Shown one piece after another: positions 1 through 11,838 of a stretch of DNA of 64,000 nt. Both the position numbers and the translations under genes were made by a program. This stretch comes from Manis javanica (lineage: Eukaryota; Chordata; Mammalia; Pholidota; Manidae). The notes under the pieces are model-generated. The model was not told the origin of the DNA. It saw nothing but the letters and a program-made list of their open reading frames with translations, and ran no database searches. Numbering within the stretch: the stretch's first letter is position 1; each line of letters starts with the position of its first letter. Location of the stretch: positions 161,917,401 to 161,981,400 of the forward strand of contig NC_133158.1 in the NCBI RefSeq assembly GCF_040802235.1, in the 5' to 3' direction.

Positions 1-2385
1 GTCTAGTTAACTTCTATCACCACAGTTACAAATTTTTTTTATTGTGATGAAAACTTTTAAAACCTCCTCTATTAGCAAGTTTCAAAAAGACAACACAGTA
101 TCACTAACTATAGTCACTGTGCTACACACCACATGCCCAGGCCTTATTAATTATCTAACTGGAAGTTTGTACCTTGTGACTCCCTTTGCCCATTCCCACT
201 AGCCCCCTCCCAACTGGCTCTTGCAACCACCACCAATCCCTTCTCTGTATGTATGAGTTAATTTTTGTTTGTTTTGTTTTTAGATTCCACATATAAAGAA
301 GATCATATGGTATTTGCCTTTCTCTGTCTGACTTACTTCACTGAGCATAATGCCTCAAAGTTCATCCATGTTATTGCAAATGGCAGGATTTCCTTCTTTT
401 TTTTTGGCTGAATAACATTCTGTTGTGTATATTCCACCACATTTTCTTTATCCATCCTTCTGCTGATGGACACTTTGGTTGTTTCCATGTCTTGGCTGTT
501 GTAAATAATGTTGCTATGAACAGAGGAGTGCAGTTATCTTTTTGAGTTAGTGTTTTTTGTTTCCTTGGGTAAATACCCAGAAATGGAATTGCTGGGTCAC
601 ATGATAGTTCTATTTTTAACTTTTTGAGGCACCTCCATACTCTTCTATTTACATTCCCACCACGACGGTGCACAAGGGCCCCCTTTCCTCCACATCCTTG
701 CCTGTCAGTGCAGTCTTTTTGATAATAGCCATTCTAATAGCATAACGTCATTCTCATTGTGGTTTTGATTTGCATTTCCCTAATGATGAGCGATGTTGAG
801 TACCTTTTCATGTACCCGTTGGTCATCTGTGTGTATTCTTTGGAAAAATGTCTATTCACATCTTTTGCCCATTTTTGAATTGTTATTGATTTGTATGAGT
901 TACTTATATATTCGGATATTAACTGTATATCAGATACATGGTCTGCAGATATTTTCTCTCATTTAGTAGGTTGCATTTTCATTTTGTTGATGGTTTCCTT
1001 TGCTGTGCAGAAGCATAAAAGTTTGATGTAGTCCCTTTATTTATTTTTGCTTTTGTTATCAAATTGAAAAAAATCATCACCAAGATCAATGTCGAGGAGC
1101 TTACGATTTATGTTTTCTCCTAGCAGTTTTATGGTTTCAGGTCTTATGTTCAAGTCTGTAATCTATTTTGAGTTAATTTTTGTGTATGATGTAAGATAGT
1201 CCTAATTTCATTCTTTTGCATGTAGCTGTTCAGTTTTCTCAACATAACTTATTGAAGGGACTACCCTTTCCCATTGTATATTCTTGGCTCCTCTGTCATA
1301 AATTAATTGGCCATATATGTGTGGGCTTATTTCTGATCTCTATTCTGTTCAGTGGTCTATGTACCTGTTTTTACATCAATATCATACTGTTTTGGTTACT
1401 ATAGCTTTGTAGTATAGTTTGAAACCAGGGAGTGTGATGCCTCCAGTTTCATTCTTCTTACTCAGCATTGCTTTGGCTACTTTGGATTTTTTTGTGGTTC
1501 CATACAAATTTAGGATTTTTTGTTCTGTTTTGTGAAAAATGCCATTGATATTTTGATAAAGGTTACATTGAATCTGTTGACTGCTTCAGGTAACATAGAC
1601 GTTTAACAATAATAATTCTTCCAGCCCACAAGCACGAATACCTTCCCATTTACTTGTGTCTTCTTCAGTTTCTTTCATCAGTATCTTACAGTTTTCAGAG
1701 TACAGTTCTTTCACCTCCTTGGTTAAATTATTCCTGGGTATTCTATTCTTTTTGTTGTAATTGTAAGGGATTATTTTTTAATTTCTCTTTTTAATTAATG
1801 TATAGAAACAACTCATTTTTGTATTTGTATCCTGAAACTCTAGTTAACTTGTTGACTAGGTCTAATAGTTTTTTTGGCAGAGTCTTCAGAATTTTCCATA
1901 TATAATATTATGTCATCTGCAAATGTGACAATTTTACTTCTTTCTTTCTAATTTGGATGCCGTTTATTTCTTTTTCTTGCCTGATTGTTCTGGCTGGAAC
2001 TTCCAATGCTATGTTGAATAAAAGTGGTGAGAGTAGGTATATGGCCTTTATGATGTTGAGATACAGTTCCTCTATCACCACTTTATTGAGTTTTTTAAAT
2101 CATAAGTAGATACTGAATTTTGTCAAATGCTTTTTCTGCCTCTATTGAGATGATCATGTTTTTTTCCCCTTCATCTTCTTTATGTGTTTTGTCACCCTGA
2201 TTTGTGGATGTTGAATCATCCTTGTATCCCTTGAATAAATTCTACTTGATCATGCTGTAAGCTCCTGTTAATGTATAGTTGAATTTGGTTTGCTAATATT
2301 GCATCTGTGTTCATCAGGGATATTGGTCTATAAATCATTTTTCTTGTGGCATCTTTGTCTGGTTTTGTTATCAGGGTAACACTGG
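1..2385 (-). mobile_element. Old L1 fragment, antisense, 3' part
   Basis: The plus strand reads as the reverse complement of an L1. The 3'UTR lies at about 150-320, the ORF2 C-terminus at 371-673, and reverse-transcriptase-region sequence continues to about 2385. The minus-strand translation at 371-673 carries typical ORF2 C-terminal wording (FLGIYP, then [10 protein letters not shown] and WKQPKCPS). The frame is interrupted many times, so this is an old, inactive copy. It starts before the window and ends where a second L1 fragment begins. Confidence 0.85.
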
Positions 2386-3425
2386 CTCTGACTAACCCTA
2401 ACCAATATCATGAAGTTGTGATCATTGTGATATACCACCTAGATTCTTCTTTCATTTTGTTTTATTTTGTTTTTAGGTTCCACAAGGAAGTGAATCGTAT
2501 GGTATTTGTCTTTCTCCCCCTGACTTATGTCATTTAGCATAATAATTGGCCACCTATGTTTCTTCTTTGGAAGAAATTTGTTCAGGTCCTCTGTCCATTT
2601 TTTAAACTGCTTTTGGTGTTGAGGTGTATGAGTCTTTATATATTTTAGATGTTAACCCCTTATCAGGTAAATCATTGATTAATATATTTTCCCATACTGT
2701 CGATTGCCTTTTTGTTTTGTTGATGATGTCCTTTACTTTTTAGAAGAATTTTAGTTTAATGTAGTTCTACTTGTTCCTTTTTGCTTTTGTTTTCCTTGCC
2801 TGGGGAGAGGAATCGAGAAAAAAATTGCTCATGCTTACTATGTTGAAGAGATTTTTGCCTATGTGTTATTCTAAGACTTTGTGGTTTCATGTCTTGTATT
2901 TAGGTCTTTAATGCATTTCAAGTTTACTATTGTGTATGGAGTTAGACAGTAATCCAGTTTCAGTCTCTTGCATGTGGCTGTCCAGTTTCCCCAATACCAT
3001 ATATTGAAGAGACTGTCCTTCCCTGATTTTTTATTCATGGCTCCTTTATTGTATATTAATTGACCATATATGCATGGGTTTATTTCTGGGTTCTTTATTC
3101 TGTACCATTGATCTATGGGTCTGTTCTTGTACCAGTACCATACTATTTTGATTACTATAGCTTTGTAGTATGACTTGAAGTCAGGGGTCAATACCCCTAG
3201 TTTTGTTATTCTTTCTTGAGATTGCTTTGGCTACATAAAGGTCTTTCGTAGTTCCATACGAATTTTAGGATTATTTGCTCTAATTTATTGAAAAATGTTG
3301 GTATTCTGATAGGGTCTGCACTGTATCTGTAAATTGCTCTGGGCAGGATGGTAGATTCTTCTTTAATGCGAGTTGTTCCCATAACCACCAGGAGAGCCAT
3401 TGACAGACAGTCTTTAGCTGTCATT
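2386..3425 (-). mobile_element. Second old L1 fragment, antisense, internally deleted
   Basis: A new L1 3' end appears at about 2390-2540. The sequence then jumps, at about 2545, to ORF2 sequence that normally lies a few hundred bases further in, so the copy has an internal deletion. Minus-strand translations at 2871-3191 and 3206-3424 match ORF2 (for example [28 protein letters not shown], then ILPRAIYRY). Frames are broken. The element stops at about 3425. Confidence 0.8.
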
Positions 3426-4399
3426 CATTCTAGAAACTGTCTCAGCTGGAAAAAGCTTCCTTGTCCAGGGCCGTGGCTCTTTCCTGGTCTCTCACACCCA
3501 TGAGGAATTGATAAGGGTCTTCGGGCTATTTCACCCTGACTTGGGACAACTCTGACTTGTCATTCTAAATCCAGAGCTCCCAAAGAGGTTGTCTGAGGCT
3601 ATCATTGGACCTGAAGTACCTCAACTTCTCCTTCTGATCACTGATTTACTTTGCTTCTCTTTCACAAGGCTCTTCTTAATGAATATTGTTCATGCTAAAA
3701 AGTCATACAAATCAATTCAAAATTACAAAATGAAGAAAAAAAATACCTGGAATGGAGAGATGCATGGGGAGGTGATTAAAAACAAGGGATAAATTGGAGA
3801 AAAATTGAGATGAGCTTGAGTCAAGAGTAGGGGTGAAACTAGAGGAATGGAGCTGGCTGAAGGTGGAAAAAACAGCTTATGAAGCAGAGGCAAGGAATGT
3901 AAAAATCCATGGTTGGCTATATGTGGTCTACTCTCCTTGCTTAAAGGTCCCTACCAAAATCTGCTTTTGTAAAATGGTATCTTGCCTTGTATTTATGTTA
4001 TATTTCTCTGATTACTCTTGAAAGTTGTTGTGCTTCCTGAATGAGGACATTATATTATGTCCCAGAACTATGTATATTCTTGTAAATATGCTTCTTTTCC
4101 CTCTCTTCAGTGCTGGAAGTCTTGCCACCTCTATGTGCAGTAGGATCATGAATCTTATCATACCTTTTACTCTTGCCCATGGTGGGAATCTGTTCATTCC
4201 TCATATACCAGATTAAAATTTTCAAGCCCTCAGTACATGGTATTTTCTCACTCCCTCCTACAACTGTTCATTTCACCTTTTGGAGCTCATAATCAATCAC
4301 AAAACTCAAAAACCTTCAACTTCCCTGATATTTCCTTGAAATTTCAAGTTGTTTCAAGTTGAGGTTTCAAGTACAATTGAAACCTTCTTCTTCTGAGTA
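3426..4399. other. Unassigned intergenic sequence
   Basis: I recognise no gene or repeat family here. Short open frames on both strands have no recognisable content. Confidence 0.4.
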
Positions 4400-5117
4400 C
4401 TTTGCTTTCTGAAGGTGGGGGTGAGATGTAAGTTCTTCTTCTCTTTACTGATGCTTCCCAATCATCTTCCATCCTTCCTGAATTTCATACCATCAGAGTA
4501 TAACCACCTTACAATCTGTCTTGGCTTAGTCTTCTGCCCTCTTTCCAACTCCAGGGCTTCTCTCCCTCACTCCTTAAATGTTTTTTTTACTCTTGGCTTC
4601 CTGTCACTCTATCCCATATTGATGTTGTCATAATTTTTGGTGATTTCAAAACACACTTAGTGGTTCTTTCAGAACACTTGTATCTCTATCCTATACTTCT
4701 CCCATGTAATCCAGACTCAGGTCTCATTTCCTAGTTAACATCTCCACTTGGATATGTAGCAGGCACTTCAAATAACACATGTCCAAAGTTGAATTAATAA
4801 TTTTTTTCTGTATCTGCTCCCCACAAGGTATTTCTAATCTCAGAAAAAAAATAGTTCCATCTTTTTTGTGCTCAGGCCCTAAACTCTCAAGTTACCTTTT
4901 GAATTATCCTTGAGTTTCTCTCACTTTTTTCATCAAGAAATCCTATTTTCTTTATCTTCAAAATATATCCAACTACATGCTGCTTCATATCAATCATCTT
5001 GCTACCTTAATGAAAGGCAGCATTATTTCTTATGTGAGTTATAGCACTTATGAAGTCAGTCATTTTCAACTGTTTTGTTCATGGTTGTATTCCTGGAGTT
5101 TGGAAAAGTGCCTGGTA
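4400..5117 (+). mobile_element. L2 LINE, 3' part (left half, split by Tigger1)
   Basis: The region at 4730-4800 (select lines such as the step from 'cacttggatatgtag' to 'catgtccaaagttgaa') and the late 'gtgcctggta' at 5109-5117 match the well-known 3' part of L2. The sequence is diverged, as expected for this ancient family. It breaks off at the TA target of Tigger1 and resumes at 7475. Confidence 0.75.
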
Positions 5118-7474
5118 CAAGCATACTTCAGAGATACAGTTGTTTCAATTCCAGACCACTGCAATAAAGCAAATATTGCAATTAGGTGAGTCAAATGAAT
5201 TTTTTGGTTTCCTAGTGTATATAAAATTATGTTTCTACTACAGTCTATCAAGTACACAATAGCATTATGTCTAAAAAATGTACATACCTTAATTTATAAT
5301 ACTTTATTGTTAAAAAATGCTAACATCACCTGAGCTTTTAGTGAGTCATACAATCTTTTTGCTGGTGGAGGTCCTGTTTTGGTGTTGATGGCTGTTGACT
5401 TATCAGGGTCTGATTAGGGTGCTGGAGATTGGGGTGGATGTGGCAATTTCTTAAACTAAGACAGTGAGGACTGCTGCATTGATTGATTCCTTTCAGATGG
5501 ATTTCTTTGTAGTCTGTGATGCTATTGACAGCATTTTACCAACTTTTTTCAAAATGGGGGTTGATCCTCTCAAAACCTCCTTCTGCTTTATCAACTAAGT
5601 TTATGCAATATTCTAAATCCTTTGTTGTCATTTCAACAATCTTCACAGCATCTTCCTTCATGAGGAGTAGATTCCATCCCAAGAAACCACTTTCTTTGCT
5701 CATCCATAATAAGCAATTCCTCACCTATTCAAGTTTTACCATGAGCTTGCTTCAAATCAGTCACATCTCCAGGTTCCACTTCTGATTCTAGTTCTTTTGC
5801 TATTTCTACCACATCTGTAGTTACTTCCTCCACTGAAGTCTTGAACCCCTGGAAGTCATTAATGAGGGCTGGAATCAACTTCTTCCACTCTTCTGTGAAT
5901 ATTTGAGATTTTGACCTCTTCCCATGAATCACAAATCTCCTTAATGGCATCTAGAATAATAAATCCTTTCCAGAAGGTTTTCAATTTACTATGTCCAGAT
6001 CCATCAGAGGAATCAATATATATGGCAGCTATATCCTTTCAAAATGCATTTGTTAAAATGAAGACTTGAATGTTAAAATGCCTTCTTGATCCATGGGCTG
6101 CAGAATGGATATTGTGTGAGTAAGCATGAAAACAACATTTATCTCATTGTACTTCTCTTTCTATTAGAGCTCTTGGGTGACCAGGTGCATTGTCAATGAG
6201 CAGTAATATTTTGAAAGGAATCTTTTTTTTTTTGAGTATTAAGTCTCAATAGCAGGCTTAAAATAGTAAACCATGTTGCAGACAGATATGTTGTCATCCA
6301 GGCTTTGTTGTTCCATTTACAGAGAACAAGCAGAATTGATTTGACACAACTCTTAAAGACTCTAGGATTCTCAGAGTGACAAATGAGCATTGGCTTCAAC
6401 TTAAAGTCACCAGCTACATTAGCCCCTAACAAGAGTCGCCTATCTTTCGAAGCTTTGAAGCTAGGCACTGACTTCTCCTCTTTAGTTATGAAAGTCCTAG
6501 ATGACATCTTCTTCCAGCAGAAATCTTTCATCTACATTGAATATCTGTTGTTTAGTGTAACCACCTTCACTAATTATCTTAGCTAGATCTTCTGGGTAAC
6601 TTGCAGCTTCTACATCAACACTTGTTGCTTCACCTTGTACCTTTATGTTATGCAGACAGTTTCTTTCCTTAAGCCTCATGAACCAACCTCTGCTAGCTTC
6701 CAACTTTTCTTCTGTAGCTTCCTCACCTCTCTCAACACTTACAAAATTAAGGAAAATTAGGGCCATGCTCTGGAGTAGGCTTTGACTTAAGGGAATGTTG
6801 TAAGTGGTTTGATCTTCTATCCAGACCACTAAGACTTATTCCATATCAGCAGTAAGGCTGTTTTGCTCACTGGAGTAGCATTTTAATTTCCTGTAAGAGC
6901 TTTTCCTTTGCATTCACAGCTTGGCTGACTGGTGCAGCAGGTCTAGTTTCAGCCTATCTTGGCTTTCAACATGCCTTCCTCACCAAGCTGAATCATTTCT
7001 AGCTTTTGTTTTAAGGTGAAAGGTGTGAAACTCTTCCTTTCACTTGAATACTTAGAGGTCATTGCAGCATTATTAATTGGCCTAATGCAATATTGTTGTG
7101 CCTCCAGAAATAGGGAAGCTTGAAGAGAGATGGGGGAATGGCTGGTCAATGGAGCTGTGAAAACACATGCATTTATCCATTGATTTTGTTGTCTTCCATG
7201 TGCATGTTTATGGCACCCCCCCAAAACAATCACAATAGTGATATCAATGATCACTGATCACAGATCACTGTAACACATATTATTAGTAATGAAAAAGTTT
7301 GAAATATTGTGAGAATCACCAAAATGTGACACAAAGACACAAAGTGAGCAAATGCTGTTGGAAAAATGTGGATAGACTTGCTTGATGCAGGGTTGCCACA
7401 AACCTTCAATTTGTAAAAAAAACACTATCTGTGAAGTGCAGTAAAGCAAAGCACAATGAAATGAGGTATGACTG
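5118..7474 (-). mobile_element. Tigger1-type DNA transposon (pogo/Tc1-mariner)
   Basis: The left end begins 'caagcatacttcag' and the right end finishes 'gaggtatgactg'. These form the diverged terminal inverted repeats of Tigger1. A TA dinucleotide lies immediately outside each end (5116-5117 and 7475-7476), the target duplication of this superfamily. The length of 2357 bp is close to the roughly 2.4 kb expected for Tigger1. The transposase is encoded on the minus strand and is broken. The element sits inside the 3' end of an L2, whose sequence continues seamlessly on the other side. Confidence 0.92.
5493..7062 (-). pseudogene. Tigger1 transposase pseudogene
   Basis: The start chosen is the ATG at 7062 (MTSKYSSERKS), which matches the usual start of Tigger1/TIGD1-like transposases. 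Downstream pieces in different frames follow the family order: a helix-turn-helix start (LKQKLEMI), the DNA-binding part ([13 protein letters not shown], at 6497-6829), the DDE nuclease (6193-6531) and a C-terminal part (5536-5950). The three catalytic aspartates are still visible in separate frames: NVDE near 6530, LIDNAPGHP near 6195 and PMDQ near 6095. Frameshifts fall after NVDE and between later blocks. A full-length enzyme cannot be made, and the copy is an ancient fossil. Confidence 0.88.
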
Positions 7475-7515
7475 TACTTAGTGGGCATTTAATACATATT
7501 TGTTGAATGAATAAG
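7475..7515 (+). mobile_element. L2 3' terminus (right half of split copy)
   Basis: After the right Tigger1 end the sequence resumes with 'gtgggcatttaatacat' and 'tgttgaatgaata', the terminal part of L2. It joins directly to the 'gtgcctggta' left of the transposon. Confidence 0.8.
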
Positions 7516-7546
7516 TGATTTTTTCTATCATTATGTGTGGAGAATT

Positions 7547-7594
7547 CTCATTCATTATCTCATTCATTATCTCATTCATTATCTCATTTATTAT
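7547..7594. repeat. 12-bp minisatellite, 4 units
   Basis: There are four tandem copies of ctcattcattat; the last has one change (ctcatttattat). It lies just downstream of the L2 terminus, whose own end is rich in tgaatgaa-like sequence, and may have grown from it. Confidence 0.9.
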
Positions 7595-7599
7595 CTCTG

Positions 7600-8350
7600 T
7601 AAATAGTGCTACTTCCCTGTTCTCTGGTGTTTTCCCTCTCTCCCTCCAGCAGTCACGGAGTGGAACTGCTCCTTCTCTGACAATGTCTCTTTGTCTCCCT
7701 TTCATATTTTATGTTTTTACTCTCTTTAGCTTTATGGTTTCTCAATTTCAGTATTTTCCATTTTCAATTCTGTCTAAACTGCTTTCACTTACTCATTATA
7801 TTTCTCACTTCCATGTTACTACTTAATTAATCCCTAGAAGTATTCTTTAGTTCCTTTTTAAAGCTGATGTTTCTTTTGACATTTTTTTCTTAGCTACACT
7901 TAGGTTGCCCTCTTTATGTCCTCGATTAAATTAAATTTATTGAAAAACATTTTATATTCAATAATACATCAATCTCTATCATCCAAGGGGCTGATTCTTC
8001 TTTTTCTGGTTTTGGATGTCTCTCATTTAGTCTCTCTTATCGTGACTTTGGATTATGAGTTTAGAGAAGATACCAGTTGTGGATATAAAACGTATTCTCC
8101 TTGGAGAAAATTTGTTTTACTGTTGCCAGGTTCGCCATCTACCAGAGAATATCTTAAACCAAAGTCTCAGCCTCCAAGACTCCCCAACAGATTGTGTTTC
8201 ATTCTACCTGGAGCTAAGGCTGAAACAGATACAATTAAGTCCCATCTCCTTTTGTATCATGAGTTTCTTTTTCTTTTGCTTATTAGATTACCTATTGGAG
8301 GCATCACATTTTGGATGCCTGGAATTTTTTTCAGGGCTTTGTGACCACTG
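7600..8350 (-). other. Possible LINE ORF1-like (HAL1/L1) relic, antisense
   Basis: The text at 7650-7900 has the flavour of antisense L1/HAL1 ORF1 sequence, but it is too diverged to be sure. The rest, to 8350, is unassigned. Plus-strand open frames of 98-142 codons here have no recognisable domains. Confidence 0.3.
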
Positions 8351-9689
8351 AATTTTATTTTCTCTCCCCCATAAATGGGCCATTAAAACAAAGGTTTTGG
8401 TCACCAAAGAATGTTAGGTACTCCTAGGTACCCTCTTGTTTCAACACCACTTTCATCTATGGATTTGTGATATGTCATCTTTTTTGGCCTTGTTATATTT
8501 CTCTTACATTTTTACAAGCTATTGTATGTCTTTAAAAATATTAAAACAGTTCTAATCCAGTTTCTAGAATGCTGTTTTTAAGGATATTTTGGACTATTTG
8601 GTTCACATACTGCTGAAGTGGATGTCCTCAGTTATTTCTAGTGTAGATTACGAAGCTTTTGCAATAGAAGACAGTTTTGCAAACAGGGCTGTCTTCCCTC
8701 TTCAGAATAATCCAATAATTACGTTGTGACTTGTGACTAAATGCTGTCTTATATAAGGAGGAAAGGAGAAGGGATGGTTGAGTTGTGGTGGGAATTGTGA
8801 AGAAGATGGTAGTATAGGGGGATTCTTTCTAATGGGGGCATAGAGCATTGATAGAAAATATTAAATCATATTAAATATAGACATCTACTTTCAAAATAAA
8901 GGCAAGACCCCACAGGGACCAGAAACAGAGTAGAGAATCAAATCTCTGAATGGACAGCAGATATTTTGATGTATTTGTGATACTGAGACTAAAATATATA
9001 ATAGCAACTGGGATTTCTGCTCTTTCGAGGGGGCTAAAAATCAGCCCACTGCCCATCATCAGAGGCTGAAGAGGCACTGATCACTATTTCATGGCTGTGC
9101 TTTTGATTGATCAAAGAAAGACTGAAGTGCAGAATGGCCACTGTGTGATTGCTTGGGGATTAGACCTGTGACGTTCCAGAAGCATGAGTTGTAAGAGTTC
9201 CAGAAACCCGGGTTCTGAGTTGTGGTCCGCTGGGAAACAGAGATATAAAAATTATAATTGTGGGATGATTAAATAAAATGAAAAAAATTTCAAAATTTAA
9301 AGGATGAAATGCCATCCATGAAGCAAAAATAGGAGTTTATGATACTAAGTGGGGACATTTTGAAACAAGAAGAAAGTAAAAATCTTGGAAAGAAAAAAAT
9401 ATAATCTTTGAAATGAAAACTTTCTTTTCTAAATATAAATAGAATACTGGAAACAGTTGCTGAAAAGATTAGTTAATTGGATTAAGGAATGAAGAATGCT
9501 GGAATTGATAAGGCATACAACACATGTGATATTAGGAATTCAAGAGTTATGGAAGATTGATTGAGCAGTGCCATTTTATATGTGACTGGATTTTTAGATA
9601 TGGGGATGTGGGATATTCCAAGAGATAGAGCAAAAGATTTTGTGGTATTTCACACAAGAGAAATTTCCCATATTGATAGGTAATCAAAT
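8351..9689. other. Unassigned AT-rich intergenic sequence
   Basis: No gene, RNA gene or repeat family was recognised. No open frame of note. Confidence 0.4.
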
Positions 9690-10150
9690 TCCATTAAACC
9701 AAACCAAAATATAATCTACCCCTAGAGGCATTATTAGAGTAAAATTGTAGGACAGCTAAGAGAAAAAATTTAAAATATGCTAAAATGAACAGCTGAATCA
9801 AGTATAAAAGGAATAACAATTTGATTGGCAGACTTCTTACCTGTAGTGACCTCAAAAAATGGCAGAATAATGGGCTAATATATTTAAAGTAATTAAATAT
9901 CATTTTAGAATTAAGAATGAATATGTAACAAAGCATTTTCAGATGTACAAAGCTAAGAGATTTTACCACACAAAAACATGTTCAGACTTACAGAAGTAAG
10001 ATAGTTTACCATACATAGGATATAGCGGAAAGAAATATTAAAGGATATTCTTCAGGAAGAAGAAAATTGCAGCTAGACTTTGAGTGTGGAATGTAAGAAT
10101 AAAAAGGTAGAATAATTGGTAAATCTAAATAGTATTGATGTTTTTAAAAA
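9690..10150 (+). mobile_element. Diverged LINE ORF1-like (HAL1/L1) fragment
   Basis: Landmarks on the plus strand follow the order of the end of a HAL1/L1 ORF1: 'gacttctta', then 'atggcagaataat', 'atatttaaagtaa', 'gcattttcaga' and 'aaaggatattcttcagg'. A related, differently diverged fragment lies at 39520-40290 beside the other PRR23 copy, consistent with duplication of the whole block. Confidence 0.55.
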
Positions 10151-10965
10151 ATGGAATAATCTCATAGACTTCAGCTGTATCAATAGTATTTTATTTCTTT
10201 TACAAAAATGTGAGGTAAATATGAAAGTATATTAATTTCTAAAAGATTGATTTACCTAAGAAAAAACTCAGGGCAGAATTTAAAAAGTTCAAAGTAATGT
10301 GGAATAGCAGGAATAGTAAACATTTTACATCAGTTTATCGGTGGAAATTACCAGATGAACACATTTTAAAAAGAAATACATATCCCTGTGCATGTGGGAA
10401 ACATCTGATAAAATTCAACATTTATTTATAATAAAAAGTGAACTGACTGGAAGAGAACTTCAGTAGGTTAGGAGCAATGAGCAAACAACATACTATTATG
10501 TATAGTAAAGTAACTATTAGGCTTTTTTTGCAGTTTTCCAGAAGAGCAGTTGGAAACACCAAGGAGAAAACCATGGCTAAGAATCTTGATAAATTCACAG
10601 GAAAACATACGAGGAAACTCACAACATGAGAAATCCAGTGATTTCAAGGTTTGGAGATGGGAGCAGCCGTATAGTGCTGCAGAAAGGGTAGAGTTTAAGT
10701 GAAAATAACTGACGCAAAACGAGGAGGATGGAGAGGAATGGAGGGGAATGGAGGGACCTTTCTTGCAGAAAAGCGCCGATGTCTGAAAACACATTGGCAT
10801 CTCTGGGCAGATGCTCGATTTCAAAGATGAGATCTAGAATCTACTTTCTCTTCCAGATGTCTTCATCTTCTACTGTAGCCAGTCTGCACAGAAAAGGAGT
10901 TTACACATGAAGTGCTCAATTTCCAAGTTGTAGTATATTCACCGTAAAGGATGTTGGCAATTCCA
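10151..10965. other. AT-rich flank downstream of the PRR23 pseudogene
   Basis: No gene is seen. Short matches to 39940-41480 can be picked out by eye (for example 'gtggaatagcag' at about 10300 and about 40168, and 'gatgtctgaaa' at about 10778 and about 41469). They indicate an old shared origin, with many indels. Confidence 0.5.
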
Positions 10966-10972
10966 CAAGCCT

Positions 10973-11060
10973 GTGTGTGTGCGTGCGTGTGTGTGGCGTG
11001 TGTGTGTGTGTGGCGTGTGTGTGGTGGTGGTGGTGGTTTTGGGGGTGGTGGTGGTGGCGG
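10973..11060. repeat. GT / GGT microsatellite tract
   Basis: A (GT)n tract with GCGT interruptions passes into (GGT)n with a run of Gs. It ends 1 bp before the stop codon of the PRR23 pseudogene. The intact copy has no such tract at the same place. The G-rich half could form a quadruplex on the plus strand. Confidence 0.92.
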
Positions 11061-11061
11061 T

Positions 11062-11838
11062 TCAGTCCTGGAACAGGCGTCTCCGGGCCTTGGGCGGAGG
11101 ACCAGGCGGGCGCTGGGGGCTCACCTGCGGACCTGGACTTGGAGAGGGAGGTAGAGGTTGGAGCGGTGAGCTGGGGAAGGGCTCCAGAAGGTGGAAGTCC
11201 AGGTTGAAGGAGGGGCCAGGAGAGCGTCTCTCTGCACTAGGGACGGGGGTCCAAGGCGAGGGCTCTGGCATGCAGCCCTGCAGGTCGGGTCTGGGCGGCG
11301 TTGCAACAAAGGGGCAGAGCCCAACTACTGAGCCCGCTGCAAGGTCCACCCAAGGCAGCGAGAACTCGGGGTCGGCGTCCTCCTCATAGGTCTCTTCTAG
11401 GGCGGCGATCTCTGGGACAGATCCCGAACGGAATCCCTGCTCGACGGCGACATCCTTCTCAGGAGTGCTCAGTAAAGCGCTGGGTTCCAGACCGACAGGC
11501 GAGGGGCCCTGCCCTCCCTCCAGGAGGGCCTCGGGGACCAGCACGAGGGTGTAATCCTCGAGAGACACTTGGAGGACCGCTGCTGGCGCGGGCTCCAGCA
11601 CCACCAGGTCGACATCGTCCAGCCGCACTTTAAGGGCACAGCCCGCGGCCAGGACCACCACGGAGATGAGCGCACCCGCGAACGGGGGCCCCGCGGGGAC
11701 TTGCAGTCTGGGCGCTGTCGTGGACGCGGGGCCCGCGGGCTCCTCGGTTCGGCGGCGCTTGGCAGGGCCTGGTTCCGCGGGCTGCGGCCCCTAGCAGGGC
11801 GCAGGGCAGGCGCTGGGGCTGCGGGGCCGGCTGCCCAT
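11062..11838 (-). pseudogene. PRR23-family proline-rich gene, inactivated copy
   Basis: This is an intronless copy of the gene at 41709-42482. From the ATG at 11838 it reads [15 protein letters not shown] and then meets TAG at 11791-11793 (codon 16), where the intact copy has TGG (Trp). The rest of the frame stays open for about 240 codons to the shared C-terminus KARRRLFQD and the TGA at 11062-11064. There is one in-frame extra Val codon (a 3-bp insertion near 11602) and no frameshift. No ATG follows the stop early enough to restart translation: the first V of VVVLAAG at 11661 is GTG. A single nonsense change therefore seems to have killed it, unless the stop is polymorphic, an assembly error or read through. 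PRR23 proteins have a conserved domain of unknown function and no established biochemical role. Confidence 0.85.

Noticed and set aside
4400-8350. Possible ancient duplication of 4.4-8.35 kb and 13.9-17.9 kb (both L2 followed by LINE ORF1-like sequence)
   Set aside because: The resemblance lies in the repeat families only; I found no shared unique sequence.
10951-11389. Plus-strand open frames rich in Val/Cys/Gly across the GT repeat
   Set aside because: They are translations of a microsatellite running into the antisense strand of the PRR23 pseudogene.
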